Shown here: one piece after another, positions 1 through 7,219 of the stretch
How positions within the stretch are numbered: position 1 is the first letter of the stretch
How the letters are laid out: each line of letters opens with the position of its first letter
Assembly (NCBI GenBank): GCA_964521405.1
Contig: CAZFRR010000052.1
Coordinates: 1-31,467, forward strand
Direction: 5' to 3'
DNA from: SG8-41 sp964521405
Lineage (GTDB): Bacteria > Pseudomonadota > Gammaproteobacteria > Burkholderiales > SG8-41
Length of the DNA: 31,467 nt
The notes under the pieces: generated by a model
What the model saw: only the letters and a program-made list of their open reading frames with translations
Database searches by the model: none
What the model was told of the DNA's origin: nothing
Position numbers and translations under genes: made by a program

Positions 1-213
1 GTCCGGAAGCGGCGGAAATGCCGCCCGGCTGCCGGCGCGACGCGCGAGTATGGGGGGTGGGGGGCTGCTTGGCAAGGAGAATTGCGGCGCTGGAACGGTC
101 CCGGTGGCAGGTCAGCTGAGGCAACTCTCCGGAAAATGTACAAACCCGGATCAGCGCAGTTTTGCTATTGTGGAGACCGACAAGTATGTCGAGGAGCCGG
201 AGTCATAGTTCAG
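1..213. other. Leading region without a supported gene
   Basis: No convincing coding region was seen here. An open frame runs in from position 82 ahead of the first receptor gene, but its residues are arginine- and glycine-rich and unlike any signal peptide. It is best read as untranslated sequence upstream of the ATG at 214. Confidence 0.5.
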
Positions 214-1182
214 ATGCGACCTTACTGGCTGTTGATGGCGATACCCGGGCTAGTGTTCGCGGCGCAAGCCGTGCAGGCCCAGCAACAGTACCCGGCCCGT
301 CCGGTACGACTGATCGTGCCGTTCCCGCCGGGCGGAGCGGTCGACGTCGTCGGCCGCATCGTCACTTCCCGGCTGCCGGAACTGCTCGGGCAGCCGGTGG
401 TCGTCGATAACCGCGGCGGGGCCAACGCGATCATCGGCTCGGAGATCGCCGCCCGCGCAGCGCCTGACGGCTACACCCTGCTGATCGTGCCCGCCGGACA
501 CGCGATCACTCCATCCGTTACGCGCAAGCTCCCGTACGACAGCGTGAAGGACTTCGCCGCCATCGGTCTGATCGGCAACGGCGCCTACGTGCTGGTGGTG
601 AATCCTTCGCTGCCGGCAAAGACCGTGGCCGAATTCGTGGTGCTGGCCAAGTCGCGCCCCGGCCAGCTCAACTACGCTTCCACCGGTCACGGCAATTCCA
701 CCCACCTGGCGGCGGAACTGTTCAAGGTGCTCGCGGGCATCGACATGGTGGGCGTCTACTACAAGGGCGGCGGCCCGGCGTTGACCGATCTCATCGGCGG
801 CCAGGTTTCGGCCTTCTTCTCCGGCGTGGCTTCGGGTAGCGCCCAGATCAAGGCCGGCAAGGTGCGCGCCCTCGGCGTCACCACCGCGCGCCGCTCGGCG
901 GCGCTGCCTGATGTGCCGACCATCGCGGAAGCGGGGGTGCCCGGCTACGAAGTCGACGGCTGGTACGGGCTACTCGCACCCGCGGCCACGCCGCCCGCCA
1001 TCATCGCGCGGTTGAATCGCGATCTCTCGACGCTGGTCTCGTCGGCGGACATGAAAGAGCGCCTGCAGGCGGCCGGCATCGATGCCAACGCATCGACGCC
1101 GTCCGGATTTCGCGACCGCATCGTGCGTGATATCGCCCGTTGGGCGGAGGTGGTCAAGAAAGCGCGGATCGCCGTCGAGTGA
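214..1182 (+). CDS. Bug/TctC-family tripartite tricarboxylate transporter substrate-binding protein
   Basis: This is a periplasmic solute receptor of the Bug family (TctC fold), whose members bind carboxylates or other small metabolites. From the ATG at 214 the product is 322 residues, normal for the family. It opens with a signal peptide (hydrophobic core LLMAIPGLVFAA, cleavage near VQAQ). Family hallmarks follow in order: YPARPVRLIVPFPPGG, VVVDNRGGA, APDGYTLL, a LNYAS segment, YYKGGGPALTDLIGGQV, and a C-terminal APAATPPAIIARLNRDL helix. Starts at 82 or 136 would add a non-signal extension and were not used. A GAGGAG lies somewhat far upstream at 191-196. The next gene, a VOC protein, is 59 bases downstream. 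No TctA or TctB gene is adjacent, so the receptor either works with a distant permease or acts as a sensor. The ligand cannot be read from sequence. Confidence 0.93.
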   Translation: MRPYWLLMAIPGLVFAAQAVQAQQQYPARPVRLIVPFPPGGAVDVVGRIVTSRLPELLGQPVVVDNRGGANAIIGSEIAARAAPDGYTLLIVPAGHAITPSVTRKLPYDSVKDFAAIGLIGNGAYVLVVNPSLPAKTVAEFVVLAKSRPGQLNYASTGHGNSTHLAAELFKVLAGIDMVGVYYKGGGPALTDLIGGQVSAFFSGVASGSAQIKAGKVRALGVTTARRSAALPDVPTIAEAGVPGYEVDGWYGLLAPAATPPAIIARLNRDLSTLVSSADMKERLQAAGIDANASTPSGFRDRIVRDIARWAEVVKKARIAVE

Positions 1183-1241
1183 CAGCCGGATACAAACCGG
1201 GCGGCCCCCGGCCTCACGGAAAACGTCAACAAGGAGCGACC

Positions 1242-1652
1242 ATGAAGATCAAGCGAATCGAGCACGTCGGCGTGGTGGTGAAGGACACCGCGACGAGCCG
1301 GCGGCTGTGGGAAGACTGCTTCGGCATCCCGCTCGGCGGCGAGGAGGAAAACGGCATCCGCAAGCTGGCGCTCTACCCGATCGGCGAGTCGATGATCGAG
1401 CTGATCTCCGGGAAGGGGCCCGACAGCAAGCACCAGCGCATGGTCGCGGCGGGCAAGGGGGGGCTGAATCACATCTGCTTCGAAGTCGAGGATATCGACG
1501 AGGCGCTGGCCGAGTTGAAGGCCAAGGGCATTCCGCTGCTAGACCCGGTGCCGCGTATCGGGCACGCGGGTTGCAAGATCGCCTTCATCGACCCAGCCGC
1601 GACGGAGAACTGCCTCATTGAGCTCGCACAGCTCCCCGCCGGGCATCATTGA
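1242..1652 (+). CDS. VOC-superfamily protein resembling methylmalonyl-CoA epimerase
   Basis: A 136-residue vicinal-oxygen-chelate protein with two beta-alpha-beta-beta-beta modules. The start has an AAGGAG site seven bases upstream. Candidate metal ligands are His8 (EHVGVVV), Glu53 (MIELIS), His77 (LNHICFEV) and Glu127 (CLIELAQ), matching the His-Gln/Glu-His-Glu pattern of the epimerases. The segment DIDEALAELKAKGIPLLDP and the end LIELAQLP are also typical of methylmalonyl-CoA epimerase, which interconverts (R)- and (S)-methylmalonyl-CoA. No mutase or propionyl-CoA carboxylase gene is nearby, so a related epimerase, isomerase or lyase of another acyl-CoA or hydroxy acid is possible. The fold is secure, the substrate is not. 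It probably shares a transcript with the upstream Bug receptor. Confidence 0.85.
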   Translation: MKIKRIEHVGVVVKDTATSRRLWEDCFGIPLGGEEENGIRKLALYPIGESMIELISGKGPDSKHQRMVAAGKGGLNHICFEVEDIDEALAELKAKGIPLLDPVPRIGHAGCKIAFIDPAATENCLIELAQLPAGHH

Positions 1653-1694
1653 GAGTTCACTGCGGTAGTTGCCAGGTTAAGTGAGGGGAAAATC

Positions 1695-2522
1695 ATGCTC
1701 AATCATTGGAAAAGTCGACTCGGCGTCATGGCAGTCAGCGCGGCGCTGGCGGCTAACGTTTGTGCCCAGGGAGCCGAGAAGGTCGTGCTGGACGGCTCGA
1801 CCGGGGTGATGCCGCTGGCCTCGGCCCTGGCCAAGGCTTTCCAGGCGAAAAATTCCGGCGCTGCTTTCGAGTTCGGTAATGGGCTCGGCACCCGGGTGCG
1901 TTTCCAGGCGCTGGCTGAAGGGAAGATCGACATCGCGCTCGCGAGCCATGGCCTGCGCGTGGACGAGCTCACGAAGCAGGGCATGGTCGTGCACGAGATT
2001 GCGCGCATCGCCGTGGTGTTTGGCGTCAACGATTCCGTGCCGGTATTCCACCTGACCCGGCAGCAGGTGTGCGACATCTACTCGGGGAAGATCACGAACT
2101 GGAAGGCGTTGGGCGGGCCCGATCTCGAGATCGCGGCACGCACCCGTCCCGAGTCCGAAGTCGACACCGAGGTGGTGCGGGAGGGCATCGCCTGCCTGAA
2201 GGGCCTGAAGATGGCCGGGAGCGTCAAGGCCATGCCGAAGTCCGGCGACATGGCGCAGGAGCTTGCCGCCGTCCCCGGCGCGATCGGGATGACCAGCATG
2301 ACGGTCGTGGAGCAAAGCAGGGGCCAGGTCAGGGCCGCGTCCCTCGACGGCGTCGCGCCAAGCCCGGACAACGTGAAGGGCAAGTCCTATACGCTCATCC
2401 GCGAGTCGTACTTTGTTACCCGGGGTTCGCCATCTGCCGCGGTCTCGCGCTTCATCGAATTCACGCGCGGCGCCGCGGGGGATGACGTGATTGCCGCCAA
2501 CGGCGCGCTGCCGGTGAAATGA
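1695..2522 (+). CDS. PstS-like (PBP-like) phosphate-type substrate-binding protein
   Basis: A 275-residue periplasmic binding protein with an N-terminal signal peptide (residues 1 to about 25, ending ANVCAQG). It carries the PstS-like signatures LDGSTGVMPLASALAKAF, a GNGLGTRVRFQAL loop, KIDIALASHGL, the DIYSGKITNWKALGG motif characteristic of phosphate-binding proteins, and a C-terminal SAAVSRFIEFTRG segment. A strong GAGGGG lies six bases or so before the ATG. No PstC, PstA or PstB gene follows; transcription meets the converging Bug gene at a palindrome. It is therefore an orphan binding protein, possibly for phosphate or another oxyanion. Among solo receptors in the window it is the only one of this fold. 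Confidence 0.85.
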   Translation: MLNHWKSRLGVMAVSAALAANVCAQGAEKVVLDGSTGVMPLASALAKAFQAKNSGAAFEFGNGLGTRVRFQALAEGKIDIALASHGLRVDELTKQGMVVHEIARIAVVFGVNDSVPVFHLTRQQVCDIYSGKITNWKALGGPDLEIAARTRPESEVDTEVVREGIACLKGLKMAGSVKAMPKSGDMAQELAAVPGAIGMTSMTVVEQSRGQVRAASLDGVAPSPDNVKGKSYTLIRESYFVTRGSPSAAVSRFIEFTRGAAGDDVIAANGALPVK

Positions 2523-2539
2523 AATCGTTCGAACGATTT
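2522..2539. terminator. Perfect 18-bp palindrome between convergent genes, candidate bidirectional terminator
   Basis: The nine bases AAATCGTTC are followed directly by their reverse complement GAACGATTT, and then by another T. The palindrome starts on the last base of the PstS-like stop codon and lies 11 bases from the converging Bug stop at 2551. Position and T/A flanks suit a bidirectional terminator. There is no loop spacer, so the real hairpin would be shorter than nine pairs. An operator is the alternative. Confidence 0.5.
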
Positions 2540-2550
2540 TGTAGTTAGAG

Positions 2551-3513
2551 TCAGCCTTCGCGCCGGATTTTCGCCTCTTTAACGACCTTCCTCCATTTCT
2601 CGACGTCGCGCCGGATAATTTCCGCGAACTCCTCCGGGGGGCCGCCGGCGGTTTCCAGCCCTTCCGCCCGGGAACGGCCCTTCATCTCCTCGGAACGGAG
2701 CACTTTCGCAATCTCCTGATTCCACCGCGCGACGATGGGCTTCGGCATGCCCTTCGGGCCCCAGATGCCGTACCAATGCGTGACCTCGAAGCCGGGCACG
2801 GTTTCACTGATGGTCGGCAGGTCCGGCATCGTGCTCGAGCGCGCGGGCGTGGTGATCGCCAGCGCGCGCAACCGGCCGGCTTTTACCTGCTGGAGGATGG
2901 CAACCATGCTGATGGTGGTCATCTGCACTTCGCCCCCGACCAACGCGATCACCGCGGGGCCGCCGCCCTTGTAGGGAACGTGGACGATATGGATCCCCGT
3001 CTGCAGCCTGAACAGCTCCTGCGCGAAGTGGGGGACGCTGCCGGTGCCGACCGAGGCATAGTTCAACTTGCCCGGATTGGCCTTGGCGTGGTCGATGAGC
3101 TCCTTCACGCTTTTTACCGGGATGGAGGGATGCACCGTCATCACCAGCCCGGTGGTGCCGAGCAGGATGATCGGCTGGATGCCGTTGACGGGGTCGTAGG
3201 GCGGGGGGTCGTAAGCGGAGGTCGCGGTGTAGGTGCTGGCGACCATGATGATCGTGTAGCCATCGGGGGCGGCGCGCACCACGAAATCGGAACCCATGGT
3301 GCCGCCGGCGCCCGGCCGGTTGTCCACCACGATCGGCTGGCCGAACGATTCGGACACCGGCAGGGCGATGGCGCGCGCCAGGATGTCGGTGCCGCCGCCG
3401 GGCGCGAATGCCGAGACCAGCCGCATCGGCTTCACCGGAAATTTCTGGGCGAGCCCGGCCGGGGACCAGCCGGAAACCAGGATAGCTGCAGCAAGAGCGA
3501 GGGCAGTTTTCAT
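2551..3513 (-). CDS. Bug/TctC-family substrate-binding protein
   Basis: A 320-residue periplasmic receptor. The ATG at 3513 is chosen because GGAGG sits six bases upstream; an ATG four codons earlier (3525) overlaps that site. The signal peptide runs through ALALAAAILVSGWSPAGLAQ. Family motifs are FPVKPMRLVSAFAPGGGTDILARAI, IVVDNRPGAGGTMG, APDGYTIIM, LNYASVGTGSVPHFAQELF, VPYKGGGPAVIALVGGEVQ and the late MPDLPTISE. It lies 43 bases after a VOC gene on the same strand, repeating the Bug-VOC pairing at 214-1652 in the opposite order. No membrane partner is nearby. Ligand unknown. Confidence 0.93.
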   Translation of the reverse strand: MKTALALAAAILVSGWSPAGLAQKFPVKPMRLVSAFAPGGGTDILARAIALPVSESFGQPIVVDNRPGAGGTMGSDFVVRAAPDGYTIIMVASTYTATSAYDPPPYDPVNGIQPIILLGTTGLVMTVHPSIPVKSVKELIDHAKANPGKLNYASVGTGSVPHFAQELFRLQTGIHIVHVPYKGGGPAVIALVGGEVQMTTISMVAILQQVKAGRLRALAITTPARSSTMPDLPTISETVPGFEVTHWYGIWGPKGMPKPIVARWNQEIAKVLRSEEMKGRSRAEGLETAGGPPEEFAEIIRRDVEKWRKVVKEAKIRREG

Positions 3514-3556
3514 CTGCGCCTCCATGCCAGGGGAATGTCAGGAGCTCAAGGCGGCG

Positions 3557-3994
3557 TCAAACCGGGAGGTGCCAGGAATTTCGTGCGTGCTCGCCGTTGA
3601 CGATGTCGAACTTGACGCCGTTCGGATCGACGTACTTGCGCTGGTCCTGCTTCATGGCCTCCGCCTTGACCTTGCCATCTTCCAGCTGGCCGCGGTTCGC
3701 GAAGCGTTTCGCGACGTTCTCGGCCTTATCCGCATAAACCGCGCCGCTCTTCTCGGCGCTCGCGGCGGCGTCATCGACATTGTCGGCGATGAAGCCGACG
3801 TGATGCAGGCCGTTGTGGCCGAGCGCCTCGTGGCTCACCTTGTTATCCAGGATGGCGAGGCTCACTACGCCGTCCGACAGCAGGATCGCGCTCGCCGACT
3901 CGCGCACCCGCCGCATGCCGAACGCCTGCTCGTAGAACTTCGCCGTCTCGTCGGTGTTCGGAACGGCCATGGCAATGTGGCGCAATTTACCCAT
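3557..3994 (-). CDS. VOC-superfamily (glyoxalase/dioxygenase-fold) protein
   Basis: A 145-residue single-chain VOC protein. The start has AAGGAG about seven bases upstream. Conserved segments are LRHIAMAVPNTDETAKFYEQAFGM at the N-terminus, GLHHVGFIADNVDDAAA in the middle and YVDPNGVKFDIVNG at the end, giving likely ligands His6, the His of LHHVGF and a carboxylate in the last strand (Asp rather than the usual Glu). The fold supports glyoxalase, dioxygenase or epimerase chemistry on a metal-bound substrate, and the exact reaction cannot be told. It is followed by the Bug receptor and preceded at 69 bases by the kinase gene on the same strand, so read-through from the kinase operon is possible. 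Confidence 0.8.
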   Translation of the reverse strand: MGKLRHIAMAVPNTDETAKFYEQAFGMRRVRESASAILLSDGVVSLAILDNKVSHEALGHNGLHHVGFIADNVDDAAASAEKSGAVYADKAENVAKRFANRGQLEDGKVKAEAMKQDQRKYVDPNGVKFDIVNGEHARNSWHLPV

Positions 3995-4063
3995 TTCCTT
4001 CTCCTTGGCGTGGACGGCGCATCGATGCCGTCCGATTGTATTCCCCGCCGGCCGAATGTGCAG

Positions 4064-5329
4064 CTAAAGCACGGCAATCAGCACCGCCCCCAGCACGGCA
4101 AGCGCCATCGCCATCGCGAAGATCCTGCGATCGGGGTCGCCCCAGAGCGCGCGCAGCACGTTGCCGGTGGCGGATGCCGGTTGCGCCGCCGACTCGCGGA
4201 CGCCGCGTGCCGCCATCACCGCGAGCTGTCGCATCGCTTCGCTGGAATCAAAACTCCGAGAGGGGTAGAGCGGAGTCGCTCGGGCCGCGGCGGCCGCCGC
4301 CTCGCCGGACGCGGTATCCGAACGGCGCGTGCGCTCCACGACCCGCCCCGCGGCTCGCGTCGCCTCCGAGGTGAGCGTGGATTGCGCCTTGACCGTGATC
4401 GAGTGCTCTGCCACAGCGACCGCCATCTTCACCGTCTTTTCGAGTTCGGACCCGCTCGCTTGCATCACCGCCGCGGCAGGCGCGTCCGCCTGCCCGCGCG
4501 CGGGTTGCGCGAGGCACGCCCGCAGATCGGCGGCGATCTCCGCCGCGCTCTGGTAGCGCGCGTCGGGCTCCTTCTCGAGCGCCCGGGCGACGATCAGGTC
4601 CAGCATCGCCGGCAGCGACTGATCCACCGAGCTGGGCGGAGCGGGTGTCGCGGTCGCGATGGCGTTCATCAGGCCGGCGAGGGTCGAGGCGGAGAACGGC
4701 GCGGTCCCGGATGCGAGTTCGTAGATGATGATGCCGAGCGAAAAAATATCGGAACGGTGGTCGGCACGCTGCCCGGTCACCTGCTCCGGTGACATGTACT
4801 TGGGGGATCCCATCACCGCCCCGGCCTGCGTCTGGACCTCGGAGATCCGCACGCGCGCGATGCCGAAATCCATGATTTTCGCGTGCCGGCCGCGGATGAC
4901 CATGACGTTCGCGGGCTTGATGTCGCGGTGGACCACGCCGCGCTCGTGCGCGAACGCCAGGCCGTCGGCCACCTGCGACGTGATCTCCAGAGCGAGCGCC
5001 AGGGGCACGCGGCCCTGCTTCATCAGCTCGCGCAGCTCGATGCCGTCGAGCAGCTCCATCGCCATGTAATTGGTGTCGCCTTCGCGCCCGATGTCGTGGA
5101 TCGTGATGATGTTGGGGTGATTCAGCCCGCCCGCGGCCCGGGCTTCCTGCTGGAAGCGGGCCTCGTAGTCGGCGCGCTCCGCGGCGTCGGCCGATATGAG
5201 GATGGTCTTGATCGCGACCGTGCGGTTCAACTGCGGGTCCTCGGCGCGATAGACGACCCCCATCGCCCCGCGCCCGAGCTCGGCCAGGATCCGGTAGCGG
5301 CCCAGCTGGCCGATCAAAGCCTCGCCCAT
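4064..5329 (-). CDS. PknB-type serine/threonine protein kinase with C-terminal membrane anchor
   Basis: A 421-residue Hanks-type kinase. All catalytic elements are intact: glycine loop LGRGAMGVVY (about 18-27), Lys41 in VAIK, Glu62 of helix C, HRDIKPANV at 134-142, DFG at 154-156 and a SPE motif in the activation-loop anchor. The kinase domain ends near residue 285. An alanine-rich linker follows, then one C-terminal transmembrane helix (AMALAVLGAVLIAVL) that ends the protein, placing the kinase domain in the cytoplasm. The start at 5329 overlaps the stop of the upstream cyclase-like gene in a TGATG junction, which implies translational coupling. A start 11 codons earlier would overlap that gene more. 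There is no PASTA or other sensor domain, so sensing may lie in the coupled partner. Confidence 0.93.
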   Translation of the reverse strand: MGEALIGQLGRYRILAELGRGAMGVVYRAEDPQLNRTVAIKTILISADAAERADYEARFQQEARAAGGLNHPNIITIHDIGREGDTNYMAMELLDGIELRELMKQGRVPLALALEITSQVADGLAFAHERGVVHRDIKPANVMVIRGRHAKIMDFGIARVRISEVQTQAGAVMGSPKYMSPEQVTGQRADHRSDIFSLGIIIYELASGTAPFSASTLAGLMNAIATATPAPPSSVDQSLPAMLDLIVARALEKEPDARYQSAAEIAADLRACLAQPARGQADAPAAAVMQASGSELEKTVKMAVAVAEHSITVKAQSTLTSEATRAAGRVVERTRRSDTASGEAAAAAARATPLYPSRSFDSSEAMRQLAVMAARGVRESAAQPASATGNVLRALWGDPDRRIFAMAMALAVLGAVLIAVL

Positions 5330-6252
5330 CAGAACCCCAGGCTGCGCCGGATGCTGCGCCACTCTTCGCGCACGCTCTCTCCCAGGCTCTTCTCGCGCGC
5401 CTTTCCGGCGCTGCGCACGCTGGCGAACGAGTGGGCGATGGTCAGCTCTTCTCCCGGCCCGGGATTCACTTCCAGGCGCAGGGGCGGGTGCTGGCTGCTG
5501 CGCACTTCGATCGTGTGGCGCCCGGGCGTGATCTCGATGCGCGTGAGGGGCGGCGAGCGGCCTTTCAGCGCGCCGTCGATGTAGATGTCGCCGCGGGGCG
5601 TGATCTCGAACTCGATGACGGCGGGCGCTGCGCGCAGACCGCTGCCGTAGAGCGCCAGGCGGGCGACGGCGCCTAGCGCCAGGATGCCGGCGCAGGCCGC
5701 GATGCCGGCGTAAGCCAGGCGGCGTCGCCGCGCGCCCGCCGCGCGCCGGTCCAGGGTGAAGAGCTCGTGCGTGCGGACCTGCGCGTCCGTGTGCACGCCT
5801 GCGGCACCGAGGCGGGCGGCGCTGTCGGGCGCGTCCGCTTCGAGCGCATCCCGGAACGCGCGCGTCGCGATCACGCGGTCCGGCGCGGCGGCCTGCGCCA
5901 TGGCCATGCCTGCCGTGATGCCGTCGCCGATCAATGCCTTGCCGCGGTTTGCGTCCTCGGTGATCGTGATGGGGCCGTGGTTGATGCCGATGCGCAGCGG
6001 CAGGCCGGCGGCGCCGGCCTGCACCCGCTCGGCGAAATCGAGCGCGGTGCGGGGGCGGCCGAGGAGCGCGACCGCCATGCCCTGCGGCGTATCCAGCACG
6101 ATGCGCTGTGCGGGCTCAACCGGCTTCAGCGCCGCCCGCACCAGGTCCTCGATCCGCGTCCTGAGGTGAGCCTGCTCCATGACGGCCTTGCGCGCGTAGT
6201 CCTCAACGGACAGGACGATCACGCTGGCGAGCACGGGCGGGACGTTGCTCAA
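5329..6252 (-). CDS. Degenerate class III nucleotide cyclase-like protein with transmembrane helix and PEGA domain
   Basis: Read from a TTG at 6252, preceded by AGTGAGG, the product is 307 residues. Residues 1 to about 165 resemble a class III adenylate/guanylate cyclase domain (LRIGINHGPITITED, ALIGDGI, APDRVIATRAF). A transmembrane helix follows (YAGIAACAGILALGAVARLAL), then a PEGA-like domain (GDIYIDGALKGRSPPLTRIEITPGRH) outside the membrane. Two features point to lost catalysis: the metal-binding GD of the second motif reads DTPQG, and the Asn and Arg of the transition-state helix are missing in GDGITAGMAMAQ. The open frame extends upstream to 6417, but that part is the zinc-ribbon gene in another frame. 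Its stop overlaps the kinase start. I infer a membrane partner or sensor for the kinase. The start codon is uncertain. Confidence 0.75.
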   Translation of the reverse strand: MSNVPPVLASVIVLSVEDYARKAVMEQAHLRTRIEDLVRAALKPVEPAQRIVLDTPQGMAVALLGRPRTALDFAERVQAGAAGLPLRIGINHGPITITEDANRGKALIGDGITAGMAMAQAAAPDRVIATRAFRDALEADAPDSAARLGAAGVHTDAQVRTHELFTLDRRAAGARRRRLAYAGIAACAGILALGAVARLALYGSGLRAAPAVIEFEITPRGDIYIDGALKGRSPPLTRIEITPGRHTIEVRSSQHPPLRLEVNPGPGEELTIAHSFASVRSAGKAREKSLGESVREEWRSIRRSLGF

Positions 6253-6272
6253 TGCTTCAACCTCACTGCGGA

Positions 6273-6452
6273 TCAGCGGCGCCCGGCCACGGCCTTTCGC
6301 ATGTCCATGACGCGCTTGAAGCAATCGGGGCAGGCAAAGCGGACGCCGCCGCCGAGGCGCGTGCGCGACAGGGGGCGCATGGTCGATGCCTGCACCAGCC
6401 GCCGGCATTCCGGGCACTGCTTGATCTTTGAAGGGTCTTTGGCCACTTGCAC
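6273..6452 (-). CDS. Small two-CxxC zinc-ribbon protein
   Basis: A 59-residue protein read from a GTG at 6452 (a second GTG at 6446 is possible). It has CPEC at residues 13-16 and CPDC at 41-44, separated by a basic stretch, which is the layout of a four-cysteine zinc ribbon. The end is rich in Arg and Lys. It stops 20 bases before the TTG of the cyclase-like gene, and that spacing suggests it is the first gene of the kinase operon. Earlier open frames on this stretch in the other two reading frames carry no recognisable pattern. The role is unknown; nucleic-acid or protein binding is possible. The ribosome site is weak, which lowers confidence in the exact start. Confidence 0.6.
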   Translation of the reverse strand: MQVAKDPSKIKQCPECRRLVQASTMRPLSRTRLGGGVRFACPDCFKRVMDMRKAVAGRR

Positions 6453-6629
6453 CTTGAAAACAGGATATCTGGAGAGATTGCCAGATTGCTCAGGGTAGCA
6501 GAATCGTAAATCAAAAGGGCAAAGCGCAACCGGTTATCGGACCGCTTCGGGTATCATGGACTCGCGGAGTCCAGGTTCTGGCCCCGCGCCAGCACCCCGC
6601 CCACCCGCCGCCCAACCTGTAAGGCACTT

Positions 6630-6851
6630 ATGAAGAACGCGCCTGTGCTCCACCGCCCTCTGACAGACCGGGACATGGCGCTCATCTCCGTGCTGTGCCG
6701 GGACCGGGAAGTGCGCTGCGAAGCTCGCGCCGCCGCCGCCGTGAAAGCGGGAAACCGGGAGCTGGAACGGGTGGCGCAAATGGACCAGGAGCGGTATCAA
6801 AGCCTGCGGCTCAAGATGTTTTCCGGTCCCGACCCACAGGGCGGCGGCTGA
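6630..6851 (+). CDS. Small hypothetical protein, helical and charged
   Basis: A 73-residue ORF with a modest AAGG nine bases or so before its ATG. I do not recognise it. The residues from about 12 to 65 are rich in Arg, Glu and Ala (DREVRCEARAAAAVKAGNRE) and look like one or two amphipathic helices. There is no signal peptide or membrane segment. It is divergently oriented from the zinc-ribbon gene, with about 180 bases between them that could hold both promoters. The overlapping frames on both strands look less protein-like, but a non-coding reading is possible. Confidence 0.45.
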   Translation: MKNAPVLHRPLTDRDMALISVLCRDREVRCEARAAAAVKAGNRELERVAQMDQERYQSLRLKMFSGPDPQGGG

Positions 6852-6909
6852 AGGGCGTTAGCTTCCAGGAAGCGCTCTCATGCTAGATTTGTCGTTGAAA
6901 TCCAAATAG

Positions 6910-6927
6910 GGGGCAGCCGGAGCTGCC
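6910..6927. repeat. Hairpin GGGCAGC/GCTGCCC
   Basis: A seven-base perfect stem with a CGGA loop stands 12 bases before the left end of the MITE-like element. No T-run follows, so it is not a canonical intrinsic terminator. It may belong to the mobile element or form a structured leader. Confidence 0.5.
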
Positions 6928-6938
6928 CGGATTTCGAA

Positions 6939-7209
6939 CTAAGAGTGCCTAACACAATGAAACACACGCTGCGCTGTCACGGTTTTGGCGACTCTGGCCA
7001 AATGGTACGGTCGGGCGTCGCATCTGGCGACTCTGAGAGAGTAGCTACGGGCCAAAACCGCGCCAGCCCACAAGGGGTTGCGGCCAGAATCGCCGCTAGC
7101 TTTGTCGCTCGGCTTGCCAATACAGCGAGTATTGGCTGCACCTCGCTTCGCGCTATCGACGACTCTGACTCACAACGCACGCGCGTTTCATCATGTTAGG
7201 CACTCTAAG
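6939..7209. mobile_element. MITE-like element with imperfect terminal inverted repeats
   Basis: The left end CTAAGAGTGCCTAACA and the right end, read on the other strand as CTTAGAGTGCCTAACA, begin an imperfect inverted repeat of roughly 40 bases (about 6939-6980 and 7170-7209). The 271-base interior has no supported gene but is highly structured. It holds a ten-base inverted repeat (CGGTTTTGGC at 6980-6989, complement at 7051-7060), a hairpin GCCAATAC/GTATTGGC at 7116-7136, and two copies of GGCGACTCTG. The right end abuts the AAGGAGG ribosome site of the next gene. No target duplication is obvious. The ends also contain GCCTAAC and GTTAGGC, as integron attC sites do, but the spacing is too long for a usual attC. 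Confidence 0.6.
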
Positions 7210-7219
7210 GAGGAAATCC

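Noticed and set aside
3296..4792. 498-residue plus-strand ORF across the VOC and kinase genes
   Set aside because: It overlaps three recognisable minus-strand genes and has no domain pattern of its own.
5329..6417. ATG-started 362-residue version of the cyclase-like protein
   Set aside because: The first 55 residues come from the zinc-ribbon gene in another frame and are unlike any cyclase start; the TTG at 6252 with AGTGAGG fits better.
6939..7209. Integron attC site
   Set aside because: The GCCTAAC and GTTAGGC ends fit, but 255 bases between them exceed the usual attC length and no cassette array or integrase is seen. MITE-like is the safer call.
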